From the NCBI RefSeq assembly GCF_003515945.1, contig NZ_QWLM01000001.1, positions 248,001-312,000 of the forward strand: a DNA stretch of 64,000 nucleotides, read 5' to 3'. Shown here one piece after another: positions 8,192 to 16,160 of this stretch. The DNA is from Dermacoccus abyssi. GTDB lineage: Bacteria > Actinomycetota > Actinomycetes > Actinomycetales > Dermatophilaceae. The notes beneath the pieces are model-generated. The model saw only the letters and a program-made list of their open reading frames with translations. It was not told the DNA's origin and searched no databases. Numbering within the stretch: the first letter of the stretch is position 1; each line of letters begins with the position of its first letter. A program made the position numbers and the translations under genes.

Positions 8192-8548
8192 ATGCAGACG
8201 ATCCAGCACATCGCCCTGGCCGACGAGTGGGACGAGGCGCAGCGTGAGCACACCTACGCGACGTCGACGCTCGGCATGAGCATCGACGCCGTGGGCTACC
8301 TGCACGCGAGCTTTCCCGAGCAGGTCCGCCCGACCCTCGAGCGCTTCTACTCCGACGTCGACGCGCCGCTCGTCCTGCTCACGCTCGACCCGGAGGCCTT
8401 GGCCGAGGCGGGCCTCGAGGTGCGCGTCGAACCGGCGGCGCCCGACGACCCCGAGAGTGAGCGCTTCCCGCACGTGTACGGCGGCGTGCTGCCCGTCAAC
8501 GCTGTCAGCTCTGTCGAGTCGCTCGAGTTGCCCGGCACGCAGGCGTGA
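8192..8548 (+). CDS. DUF952 family protein
   Basis: This 118-residue protein matches the DUF952 family by its IQHIALADEWDEA start, GYLHASFPEQV and FPHVYGGVLPVNAV near the end. Those conserved His and Gly positions resemble glutathione S-transferase-adjacent or cupin-like small proteins, but no reaction is established for the family. There is no signal peptide or membrane segment. It is a single-gene unit between two strong hairpins, with a leaderless-type promoter. Confidence 0.85.
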   Translation: MQTIQHIALADEWDEAQREHTYATSTLGMSIDAVGYLHASFPEQVRPTLERFYSDVDAPLVLLTLDPEALAEAGLEVRVEPAAPDDPESERFPHVYGGVLPVNAVSSVESLELPGTQA

Positions 8549-8566
8549 ACAGCAGCAAGGACAAGA

Positions 8567-8600
8567 CGAAGGCCCCGCAGCTGATGCTGCGGGGCCTTCG
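8567..8600. terminator. Bidirectional terminator between DUF952 gene and tRNA-Tyr
   Basis: Perfect 15-nt arms CGAAGGCCCCGCAGC and GCTGCGGGGCCTTCG enclose a TGAT loop. On the minus strand the hairpin is followed by TCTTGTCCTT, so it can end tRNA-Tyr transcripts. On the plus strand it lies 18 nt after the DUF952 stop. Confidence 0.85.
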
Positions 8601-8610
8601 TGCACTGGGG

Positions 8611-8691
8611 TGCCAGGTGAAGGATTCGAACCTTCGAAGCTTTCGCGACGGATTTACAGTCCGCTCCCATTGGCCGCTCGGGCAACCTGGC
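8611..8691 (-). tRNA. tRNA-Tyr (anticodon GTA)
   Basis: This 81-nt class II tRNA with a long variable arm starts GCCAGGT and pairs with ACCTGGC. The anticodon loop CTGTAAA gives GTA. The sequence after the discriminator is CCCCA, so CCA is not encoded directly after it. It stands alone on the minus strand and ends at the hairpin 8567-8600. Confidence 0.95.
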
Positions 8692-8853
8692 TCGCGTGCT
8701 CGGAAACCATAGCAAAGAGGCGGGAGGCTGGGCGAATCGGCTCGTTCGTCCCACCCGCGCGGCGCCACCTTCGCCGACCGCCTCCCCTAACCGGCATGTC
8801 GGGCTCTATCGTGGCGCTGGAGAAAGCACTCACCGGCGACCCGAGGAGACACC

Positions 8854-9354
8854 GTGGCAGACAGCTCGTTCGACATCGTCAGCAAGATCGACAAGCAGGA
8901 GGTCGCGAACGCCGTCAACCAGGCGGCCAAGGAGATCTCGTCGCGCTACGACTTCAAGAACGTCGGCGCCTCCGTCGAGCTGTCCGGCGACTCCATCGTC
9001 ATGAAGGCCAACTCCGAGGAGCGAACCCTCGCCGTCCTGGACGTGCTGCAGACGAAGCTCGTCAAGCGCGGTGTCTCGCTCAAGACGCTCGACTACGGCA
9101 GCGACGAGCCGACGCCGAAGCTCTCCGGCAAGGAGTACCGACTCGAGGCCGCTCTCAAGGAGGGCATCTCGTCGGAGAACGCCAAGAAGATCAGCAAGCT
9201 CATCCGTGACGAGGGCCCCAAGACGGTCAAGGCACGTATCGAGGGCGACGAACTGCGCGTCACGAGCAAGAGCCGTGACGACCTGCAGGCCGTGCAGCAG
9301 CTCCTTCGCGGCGCCGACCTCGACGTGGCCCTGCAGTTCACGAACTACCGCTGA
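8854..9354 (+). CDS. yajQ: YajQ family nucleotide-binding protein
   Basis: This 166-residue protein starts with the family signature [17 protein letters not shown]. It also has [11 protein letters not shown], the [15 protein letters not shown] segment and the C-terminal ALQFTNYR. YajQ proteins are small cytoplasmic nucleotide-binding proteins with two ferredoxin-like subdomains. Some proteobacterial members bind cyclic di-GMP, but that has not been shown for actinobacteria. The GTG start has GAGGAG 6 nt upstream. A small membrane protein gene follows 7 nt after the stop. Confidence 0.95.
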   Translation: MADSSFDIVSKIDKQEVANAVNQAAKEISSRYDFKNVGASVELSGDSIVMKANSEERTLAVLDVLQTKLVKRGVSLKTLDYGSDEPTPKLSGKEYRLEAALKEGISSENAKKISKLIRDEGPKTVKARIEGDELRVTSKSRDDLQAVQQLLRGADLDVALQFTNYR

Positions 9355-9361
9355 CCCGGCC

Positions 9362-9862
9362 ATGACCTCCCTCCGCGAGTCCCACGCGCTACGGACGTGG
9401 GCACTCGTGCTCGTTCTCGTCGTTCTCGCCGCGGCCGGTGGCGAACGCCTCGTCGACACGCTGGCCGACGACGAGGAAACGGTCGCCTGGGCACACGGAG
9501 CACGCCTGGCCTCGTCCGCCGTGACACTCGTCGTCTCACTCGTCGCGCTCGCGCTCATGGGGCGTGGACACCATCGTCGGATGGCCACGTTGCGCCCTGC
9601 CGCGCCCACCCCGACGAAGCTGTTGGGTTCCGCCCGGGACGAGGAGGACGAGGAGGAGCAGGCGCAGATGCTCGTCGAGACCTTCCCGCTGACGACGTGC
9701 CTGCTCGTGCTCGCCCTGGCGGTGGCGGTGTTCGTCGCGACCTACCCGGAGGAGCCCGCGTTCGTGCGGGTTCTTGCCTCGACAGGAGCCCTCATCACGT
9801 TCCTGTGGCTCCTCGGGGCCGTCGCCTCCCGCGTGCGCGCGGGACGGGCGCTACGCAGCTGA
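9362..9862 (+). CDS. Small membrane protein of unknown function
   Basis: This 166-residue protein has about four predicted membrane helices: residues 12-30, 48-66, 108-126 and 134-152. A cytoplasmic acidic stretch ARDEEDEEEQAQ lies in the middle (about residues 91-102). No family is recognised. It starts 7 nt after yajQ, so it is probably co-transcribed, and it ends 10 nt from the convergent metallophosphoesterase gene. A longer in-frame extension overlaps yajQ and is rejected. Confidence 0.75.
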   Translation: MTSLRESHALRTWALVLVLVVLAAAGGERLVDTLADDEETVAWAHGARLASSAVTLVVSLVALALMGRGHHRRMATLRPAAPTPTKLLGSARDEEDEEEQAQMLVETFPLTTCLLVLALAVAVFVATYPEEPAFVRVLASTGALITFLWLLGAVASRVRAGRALRS

Positions 9863-9872
9863 GAGCCGCCGG

Positions 9873-11561
9873 TCAGTGCAGTGGGTTGGGCAGGAGGAGT
9901 TCGGTGTTGCGGTCGGCCGGGGTGCCCAGCCCCTCGCGCTCGGCGTTGATGTCGTTGTACGACAGTTCGCGGTAGAGGGATGCCAGCGCAGCCTGAGAGC
10001 CGTCGGAGTAGGAGGCCTGGTACGGAGCCGCCGACTCGACGAGCGTCGTGAAGAGGCTCAGCGTGCCGTCGGCGTTGTCGCAGACCTCGATGATGCGGGC
10101 GAGCTGGGGGAAGTCGACGTGGCTGGCCGTGTTGATCTCCCAGAAGCTGCGCTCGGGATCGCGGTGACGGCGCGCGGTGATGCTGTTGACGTGAGTGTGG
10201 CCGTTGACCCAGGCGAGGACGTTCGGGAAGCGCTTCAGGGTGTTGACGACTTCGAGGCCACCGTGGCGGATCTCGGGCTGGCCCGGGTCGAGGAGCAGGT
10301 TGTTCATCGACTCGCTCGTGTGGTGGCTGAACAGGACGAACAACTCGTCGTCGACCTGACGCTTCTGCTCGGCGCCCCAGACATCGAAGAACCGGCTGCT
10401 GCCGGCCTCCAGACGGCGCTGCAGCCAGCGGAACTGCTCGTCACCGAGGCTGCCCTCGGTCCAGCCCGCGCGGTTCGTCGAATCCATGGCGATGCCGGTG
10501 ACGCCGTCGGCGATGCGGAACGCGTAGTAGCCACGGCCCGTGGCGACGTTCTCCTCGGTGAAGCCGTGTCCTCCGCTCGGCAGGTGCGCCTTCATGTACT
10601 CGACGGGTGTGAACGGCGCGCGACGGGCGTCCGGCGTCACGCTGCGCGTCGTCATCGATGATGTCTGCGGCAGGGTGCGCGAGGCGCCGGTGTAGGCACG
10701 ACGTAGCTGCGTGTTCGAGGTTGACGTCTTGAACCCCATGAACTTCTTGTCGCTCGTGTAGAGCTTCGCGACGGCCGCCCAGTCGCTCGGCAGCACCCCG
10801 CTCATCGAGTCGTCGTGGTTACCGAAGACGCTGAACCACGGCGTCTTGAGGCCGTGGCTGCGGTGCGGCGCAACGGCGCGGGCGAAGAATCCGGGCACCG
10901 TCGGGAAGCCGGCCTCCTTGTACCGGTCGCGCACGGCGTCGTCGCTCACGTTGTAGAACTGCTCGTCACCGCCGGTGGCGACGCCCTCCCACTCGGTGGC
11001 GGCACCGGTGTTCTGCCGAATCGTTCCACCGTTCATCACGGCGAGGAACCAGTCGAGTTCGACCGACTCGTGGTTGTCGGTGTTGTCGCCGGTGGAGACG
11101 ACGCAGTCGAAGACGCGCCCGGAGAAGGGCCCCTTCGCCAGATCGTTGATGCGTTTGACGAGCTGCGCCCCACCGTGCGAGCCGAGCGGCTCCTGCGGGC
11201 GGAACGCGCTGCCGTTGACCGTGCTCAACCACTCGAAGCGCACCGGGCTCTGGGCGTCGATCATGTGCAGGTCGGTGAACTGAACGATGCTCGCCAGCGC
11301 CTTACGGGTGTCGTCGCGGTTCGGCTTGGCTGCGACCAACTCGTCGCGCACGACGAGTGCCCAACCCGGCCCGGCGTTGAGGCGCGCGTAACCCGACGAG
11401 GCCTTCGGCGTCGCGACGTTCGCCAGCGTCGTGCCCTTGGTGAACACGCTTCGCGACGCCGCGTAGGCAACCTGGCGATCGGTGGCGACGCCGGCGAAGG
11501 CGAGGGCGGCGAGGGAGCCTGAGGCACCCTTGAGGACACTGCGGCGGGAGATGTCGGACAC
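9873..11561 (-). CDS. Tat-exported metallophosphoesterase (TIGR03767/PPA1498-like family)
   Basis: This protein of about 562 residues has a twin-arginine signal peptide (RRSVLKG, hydrophobic stretch, cleavage near AYA-A). It then has calcineurin-type metal-binding motifs in order: FTDLHMID, STGDNTDNHE, GNHDDSM, FSHHTS and NGHTHVNS. It should be an exported metal-dependent phosphoesterase of the family first noted in Propionibacterium. Its substrate is unknown. GTG at 11561 is preferred over the ATG 13 codons upstream, because it has AGAGGT upstream and places the twin arginines at residues 5-6. It converges on the small membrane protein gene. Confidence 0.88.
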   Translation of the reverse strand: MSDISRRSVLKGASGSLAALAFAGVATDRQVAYAASRSVFTKGTTLANVATPKASSGYARLNAGPGWALVVRDELVAAKPNRDDTRKALASIVQFTDLHMIDAQSPVRFEWLSTVNGSAFRPQEPLGSHGGAQLVKRINDLAKGPFSGRVFDCVVSTGDNTDNHESVELDWFLAVMNGGTIRQNTGAATEWEGVATGGDEQFYNVSDDAVRDRYKEAGFPTVPGFFARAVAPHRSHGLKTPWFSVFGNHDDSMSGVLPSDWAAVAKLYTSDKKFMGFKTSTSNTQLRRAYTGASRTLPQTSSMTTRSVTPDARRAPFTPVEYMKAHLPSGGHGFTEENVATGRGYYAFRIADGVTGIAMDSTNRAGWTEGSLGDEQFRWLQRRLEAGSSRFFDVWGAEQKRQVDDELFVLFSHHTSESMNNLLLDPGQPEIRHGGLEVVNTLKRFPNVLAWVNGHTHVNSITARRHRDPERSFWEINTASHVDFPQLARIIEVCDNADGTLSLFTTLVESAAPYQASYSDGSQAALASLYRELSYNDINAEREGLGTPADRNTELLLPNPLH

Positions 11562-11781
11562 GGGGAGACCTCTTCTCGGGCTGGGCGATCGTCCGAACAT
11601 CGTGCCCGGCCGCCTCTACTCCCCAGTAACCCGCAACTGAACATCGAATGAACGGCCCCTCGGGAGCGTTTCGTGAGGCCCCGCGGCTTACGCCTGCGTA
11701 GGGAAGCGGGGTGGGAGGCGCCGCCATCGTCGGCGTCGTAGCATGGCTGGAGCTACCCATCAGTATCGAAAGGCTGCGACC

Positions 11782-12936
11782 ATGCCCCGCAACATTTACG
11801 ACGAAGACCACGAGGCGTTCCGCTCCTCCGCCCGCGAGTTCGTCGAGCGCACGCTCGCGCCGCGCGCCGAAGAGATGATCCGCGACCACGTCATCGCGCG
11901 CGACATCTGGGAAGAGGCCGGCAAGCAGGGCTTCTTCGGCCTGTGCATCCCGGAGGAGTACGGCGGCGCCGGCATCGACGACTACCGCTTCAACGCCATC
12001 TTCGCCGAGGAGATCAGCAAGTTCACCGCCGCCGTTGCGTCGTGCTTCGGCATCCACTCGGATGTCACCGCGCCGTACATCGTCAGCCTCGGCACCGAGG
12101 AGCAGAAGCAGAAGTACCTGCCGCGCGTCGCGACGGGTGAGCTGATCCTGGCGATCGGCATGACGGAGCCGTCGGGCGGTTCGGACCTCGCCAACCTGAA
12201 GTCGACGGCCGTCAAGGCTGACGACGGTTCGGGCGACTGGATCCTCAACGGCTCGAAGACGTTCATCACGAACGGCCACCAGTGCGACGTCGCCGTCGTC
12301 GCGGCACGCACGGACCCGAGCAAGGGCGCGAAGGGCATCTCGCTGTTCCTCGTCGAGGCCGGCACCGAGGGCTTCACGAAGGGCAACAAGCTCGACAAGG
12401 TCGGCCAGGTCGAGTCGGACACCTCCGAGCTGTTCTTCGACAACGTGCGCCTGCCCGCCGACGCGCTGCTCGGCCCGCAGGACCTCGGCTTCATCGCGAT
12501 GATGAAGCACCTGCCGCAGGAGCGCATCGGCAACGCCATCGCGAACATCGCGAACGCGAAGCAGATCCTCGCCGAGACGATCCAGTACTCGAAGGACCGC
12601 AAGGCGTTCGGTCAGCCGATCGGTTCGTTCCAGCACAACACGTTCAAGATCGCCGAGATGGTGACGAAGATCGAGGTCTCCGAGGCGTACATCGACGACT
12701 GCGTCGCCGCGCACGCCGAGGGCAAGCTGTCGGCCGTCGATGCCGCGAAGGCGAAGTGGTGGGCCGCGCAGATCCAGTGCGAGGTGCTCGACGAGTGCGT
12801 CCAGCTGCACGGCGGCTACGGCTACATGAACGAGTACCGCGTGGCGCGCGCCTGGCGTGACGCGCGCGTGCACAAGATCTGGGCCGGGTCGAACGAGATC
12901 ATGAAGATGATCATTGGGCGTGACCTCGGCTTGTGA
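11782..12936 (+). CDS. Acyl-CoA dehydrogenase
   Basis: This standard-length 384-residue acyl-CoA dehydrogenase has the FAD motif IGMTEPSGGSDLANLKSTA and WILNGSKTFITNG. Its C-terminal LHGGYGYMNEYRVARAWRDARV is followed by the catalytic-region Glu in IWAGSNEIMK. It should oxidise an acyl-CoA and pass electrons to electron-transfer flavoprotein. The ATG at 11782 with GAAAGG upstream is preferred over an in-frame ATG 13 codons earlier. TAGCAT (11739-11744) is a plausible -10 with a leader of about 30 nt. It is a single-gene unit ended by the hairpin 12952-12993. Confidence 0.92.
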   Translation: MPRNIYDEDHEAFRSSAREFVERTLAPRAEEMIRDHVIARDIWEEAGKQGFFGLCIPEEYGGAGIDDYRFNAIFAEEISKFTAAVASCFGIHSDVTAPYIVSLGTEEQKQKYLPRVATGELILAIGMTEPSGGSDLANLKSTAVKADDGSGDWILNGSKTFITNGHQCDVAVVAARTDPSKGAKGISLFLVEAGTEGFTKGNKLDKVGQVESDTSELFFDNVRLPADALLGPQDLGFIAMMKHLPQERIGNAIANIANAKQILAETIQYSKDRKAFGQPIGSFQHNTFKIAEMVTKIEVSEAYIDDCVAAHAEGKLSAVDAAKAKWWAAQIQCEVLDECVQLHGGYGYMNEYRVARAWRDARVHKIWAGSNEIMKMIIGRDLGL

Positions 12937-12951
12937 CGAGCGGATACCGGA

Positions 12952-12993
12952 GGTCGAGGGCCGGGCGAGCGCATGCTCGCCCGGCCCTCGACC
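12952..12993 (+). terminator. Terminator after acyl-CoA dehydrogenase
   Basis: Perfect 19-nt arms (12952-12970 and 12975-12993) enclose a GCAT loop 16 nt after the stop codon. It is one of the strongest hairpins in the window. Confidence 0.85.
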
Positions 12994-13046
12994 GTAGGTA
13001 GACGCGACAGAACAAGCCCGAAGACGCAGGCTCTGACGAGAGCGCA

Positions 13047-13098
13047 GTGAAGGTTGAGGCCGTGCAGAGCGAATGCGAGGTGCGGCCTCAACCTTCAC
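13047..13098. repeat. Long intergenic inverted repeat, 16-nt arms with 20-nt loop
   Basis: Arms GTGAAGGTTGAGGCCG and CGGCCTCAACCTTCAC are perfectly complementary around 20 nt. It lies between the acyl-CoA dehydrogenase terminator and the isochorismatase pseudogene. Its size and geometry (52 bp, 16-20-16) equal those of the element at 52162-52213. Confidence 0.65.
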
Positions 13099-13202
13099 CC
13101 CTGCGACATCTCACAAGGTGGGGAGTTCTCCTGCCGATCGCCCCGCCATCGACTGCGTGACGCCCAGCGTTGGGAGTTTTGCAGCGAACGGCACCGCCGG
13201 CT

Positions 13203-13704
13203 TCAGGCGAAGGCCTCGGCGGTCGTCGTCACCGAGCCGACGGCGTCGGGCTGCTTCGTCCACGCGGCTTGGGCGTTGAGAACTCGGATGGCTTCGTCCG
13301 GGCCGTGGGGCAAGCCGTGTTCGCGCATGTCGCGGGTGGTGTGCGCGTCCGCCACGTGCGTGATGTCGCACCCGCGGTGGATGCCGCCGTAGAACACCCC
13401 CAGGCCTTGTGCACGACCGGCTGCTCGTCGCCGGTTCCAACTCGAGAACGATGCGCCACCCGTCACTCCCTTCGGGCAGCCCCTGATCCGAGTGCTGCAC
13501 CCAGATGGCGGGGATGTCGGCGCGGCGCGCGTTCGTGACGAGGGTGGCGACCGCGGTGACGACGGCCTCGGCGTTGACGGATTCGGCCATGACGTCGTTC
13601 TGGACGTCGACGCCGAGAAGTGCTGTTTCGCTCGTGGTCTGACGATAGGGCGTGCCACCGACAACGGGGTGGCATGGTTCACCCGCCGAATTCCTATTGA
13701 GCAT
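13203..13704 (-). pseudogene. Isochorismatase-family hydrolase remnant
   Basis: Reading leftward, one frame gives ALLGVDVQNDVMAESV and GWRIVLELEPA. A second frame continues DEQPVVHKAWG, and a third gives FYGGIHRGCDITHVADAHTT and ends at 13203. At least one base is missing near 13436. A larger internal deletion has removed the segment that normally carries the catalytic Cys between VVHK and the helix before VADAHTT. Intact members have about 180 residues; about 145 codons remain. The remnant is therefore non-functional. The original start is uncertain because the 5' end runs into the palindrome at 13697-13711. Confidence 0.8.
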
Positions 13705-13711
13705 TGCTCAA
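13697..13711. promoter_or_regulatory. Palindromic operator upstream of the acyl-CoA ligase gene
   Basis: TTGAGCATTGCTCAA is a perfect palindrome about 75 nt before the ligase ATG. A 14-of-15 match lies at 15321-15335, before the next gene. The symmetry and position are those of a TetR- or MarR-type operator. The cognate regulator is not in this gene cluster. Confidence 0.7.
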
Positions 13712-13785
13712 CACGGGCAGCCAAAGCATGATGGGATGTGATCCAGAGCACGTCGATAGCCGTCATCACGTCCGAGGAGCCCCTC

Positions 13786-15315
13786 ATGACCGATCTGCCT
13801 CTCGTCTCCACCACCCTCTCCCTCGCGTCCGTCCTGGCCGAGCCGGCGTGGCGCACGCCGGAGACCGTCGCTCTCGTACAGGGCCCGCGGCGCCTGACCT
13901 ACGCGGAGACGTGGAACGAGGCGCGCAAGGTGGCCGCCGCACTCGTCGAGGACGGCGTGGAGCCCGGTGATCGGGTCGCACTGCTCGCTCCCAACGTCGT
14001 CGAGTTCGTCACGTCCTACTACGGCATCCTCGCCGCCGGTGGTGTCGTCGTGCCGGTACCGACGCTGCTGCAGGGTCGCGAAGCGGCGTTCCTCATCGCC
14101 ACTGCGGGCGCCTCGCGCCTGCTCTACCACCCCGCTGTCGCGAGCACCGCGAATCAGGGTGCCGAACTCGCCGGGGTGCCGCTGCACGACATCACGACGT
14201 ACGGTGCCGCCACCGAGCCACTCGCCTCGTTCGTCACGCGCGAGCCGATGGATCCGGCCGTCATCTTCTTCACGAGCGGCACCACGGGCAAGCCCAAGGG
14301 CGCCGTCCTCACTCACCTCAACCTCGTGATGAACGCCACCGTCAGCGCCTTCGACGGCAACGGAGTCGCGGACGACGCCGTCATCCTCGGCTGCCTGCCG
14401 CTGTTCCACATCTTCGGCCAGTCTGTGTCGCTCAACGCCGGCTTCCGACGCTCCTCGACCCTCGTGCTCCAGCCCCGCTTCGAGCCCCGTGAGGCGATCG
14501 ACCTCATGAACGCCGAGGGCGTGACGATGATCTGCGCCGTGCCGACGATGTACATCCAGCTCCTCGCGGCGGTCGCGGAGAACCCCGATCTGAATGTGCC
14601 CCATCTCGATGACGCCATCAGCGGCGGCGCCTCTCTGCCCGTGGCCGTCCTCGAGAGGTTCGAGAAGACGTTCTCGACCCGCATCCACGAGGGCTATGGC
14701 CTGTCCGAGACGTCCCCGTCGATCACCTCCAACCAGGAGCGCTTCGGTGTCGTCCCCGGCAGCGTCGGGCATCCGCTCTGGGGCGTCGACGTCGATATCG
14801 CCGACCTCACCGTGCCGGAGCGCATCAGCCTCGTCGGGCCGGGCGAGCGCGGCGAGGTGGTCGTGCGCGGCCACGCCGTCTTCGCCGGCTACTGGAACAA
14901 CGCGGAGGCGAGCGCCGAAGCGCTCACCGACGGCTGGTTCCGCACCGGAGACATCGGTATCAAGGACGCGACGGGGCGCACCACGATCGTCGACCGCACA
15001 AAGGATCTCGTCATCCGCGGCGGGTACAACGTCTATCCGCGCGAGGTGGAAGAGGCGCTCATGCGCTACGACGGCGTTGCCCAGGTGGCCGTCATCGGTG
15101 TCCCCCACGAGGAGTACGGCGAGGAGATCATGGCCGTGGTCGTGCCCACCGAGGCCGGCGCCGTCGACGCCGACGCCCTCGTCGAGTGGTCGCGTGACGA
15201 GCTGGGTAAGCACAAGTACCCGCGTCGCGTGCAGATCGTGGAGCAACTGCCGCTCGGGCCGAGCATGAAGGTGCTCAAGCGCGAACTGCGTACCCAGTAC
15301 AGTGACAACGCATAG
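13786..15315 (+). CDS. Long-chain-fatty-acid/acyl-CoA ligase (AMP-forming)
   Basis: This 509-residue adenylate-forming enzyme has the P-loop FFTSGTTGKPKGAVLTH, the YGLSETSPS adenine-binding motif, GWFRTGDIG and the hinge DLVIRGGYNVYPREVE. A C-terminal Lys lies in the GPSMKVLKRE segment. It should activate a carboxylic acid to acyl-CoA through an acyl-AMP. The ATG at 13786 has GAGGAG upstream; a GTG 48 nt earlier is less likely. It is the first gene of a group with two SDRs and an HtdZ-like hydratase, and it is bracketed by two copies of the TTGAGC palindrome. Substrate chain length is unknown. Confidence 0.92.
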   Translation: MTDLPLVSTTLSLASVLAEPAWRTPETVALVQGPRRLTYAETWNEARKVAAALVEDGVEPGDRVALLAPNVVEFVTSYYGILAAGGVVVPVPTLLQGREAAFLIATAGASRLLYHPAVASTANQGAELAGVPLHDITTYGAATEPLASFVTREPMDPAVIFFTSGTTGKPKGAVLTHLNLVMNATVSAFDGNGVADDAVILGCLPLFHIFGQSVSLNAGFRRSSTLVLQPRFEPREAIDLMNAEGVTMICAVPTMYIQLLAAVAENPDLNVPHLDDAISGGASLPVAVLERFEKTFSTRIHEGYGLSETSPSITSNQERFGVVPGSVGHPLWGVDVDIADLTVPERISLVGPGERGEVVVRGHAVFAGYWNNAEASAEALTDGWFRTGDIGIKDATGRTTIVDRTKDLVIRGGYNVYPREVEEALMRYDGVAQVAVIGVPHEEYGEEIMAVVVPTEAGAVDADALVEWSRDELGKHKYPRRVQIVEQLPLGPSMKVLKRELRTQYSDNA

Positions 15316-15320
15316 GCTTG

Positions 15321-15335
15321 TTGAGCATCGCTCAA
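15321..15335. promoter_or_regulatory. Second copy of the TTGAGC palindrome
   Basis: TTGAGCATCGCTCAA lies 5 nt after the ligase stop and 34 nt before the next ATG. It is a near-identical match to the site at 13697-13711, so the SDR-SDR-hydratase genes probably have their own promoter under the same regulator. Confidence 0.7.
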
Positions 15336-15369
15336 TAAGCGCGCACACCCCAGGAAAGGAACGTCACAC

Positions 15370-16119
15370 ATGACGGCACGATTCACCGACCAGGTCGCCA
15401 TCGTCACCGGCGCGAGCCGCGGCATCGGGCTGGCCATCGCGCAGCGCCTCGTCGACGAAGGCGCGAAGGTCATCATCACGGCCCGTGGCCAGGAGGCGCT
15501 CGACGCGGCCGTGGAACAACTCGGTGACAACGCCCGCGCCGTCGCCGGCAAGGCCCAGGACAAGGAACACCAGCAGGCCGTCGTCGACCTCGCTCTGTCG
15601 ACCTGGGGCCGTCTCGATGTCCTCGTCAACAACACCGGCATCAACCCCGTCTACGGCGGCCTCATGGACCTGGACGACGACGCGGCCCGCAAGATCGCCG
15701 AGGTCAACCTGCTCGCCACCCTCTCGTGGACGCGCACCGCGTGGAACAGCTGGATGAAGGACAACGGCGGCGCCGTGGTCAACCTCGCCAGCATCGCCGG
15801 CCTGCGCACGGCCCCCGGCATCGCCTACTACGGCGTGACGAAGGCCGGCCTCATCCACCTCACCGAGGAGCTGGCCGTCGAGCTCGGCCCCACGGTGCGC
15901 GTCAACGCCGTGGCCCCCGCCGTCGTCAAGACCGACTTCGCCAAGGCCCTCTACGAGGGCCGTGAGGACGAGGTCGCCAAGCCGTACCCGCTCAAGCGCC
16001 TCGGCCGCCCCGAGGACATCGCCGGCCCCGTCGCCTTCCTCGCCTCCGAGGATGCGGCCTGGGTGACGGGCCAGACGCTGCCGATCGACGGTGGCATCAC
16101 GCTCACCGGCGGCTTCTGA
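15370..16119 (+). CDS. SDR-family oxidoreductase
   Basis: This 249-residue classical short-chain dehydrogenase has TGASRGIG at residues 14-21, NNTG (a variant of NNAG), catalytic Ser in LASIAG and Tyr/Lys in YYGVTK. The C-terminal WVTGQTLPIDGGITLTGG is typical. It probably acts on a 3-hydroxyacyl or 3-oxoacyl thioester, as it sits between an acyl-CoA ligase and a second SDR plus hydratase. AGGAAAGGA precedes the ATG. Confidence 0.9.
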   Translation: MTARFTDQVAIVTGASRGIGLAIAQRLVDEGAKVIITARGQEALDAAVEQLGDNARAVAGKAQDKEHQQAVVDLALSTWGRLDVLVNNTGINPVYGGLMDLDDDAARKIAEVNLLATLSWTRTAWNSWMKDNGGAVVNLASIAGLRTAPGIAYYGVTKAGLIHLTEELAVELGPTVRVNAVAPAVVKTDFAKALYEGREDEVAKPYPLKRLGRPEDIAGPVAFLASEDAAWVTGQTLPIDGGITLTGGF

Positions 16120-16160
16120 GCATCCCCAAACCCTCGAACTCCCGACGAAAGGACATCCCC

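Noticed and set aside
8191-8603. Minus-strand frame across the DUF952 gene
   Set aside because: It runs through a strong bidirectional terminator and opposite a recognised DUF952 protein.
9071-9361. Upstream extension of the small membrane protein gene
   Set aside because: The extra residues are encoded by yajQ in another frame and are Arg/Ser-rich. The ATG at 9362 follows yajQ by 7 nt.
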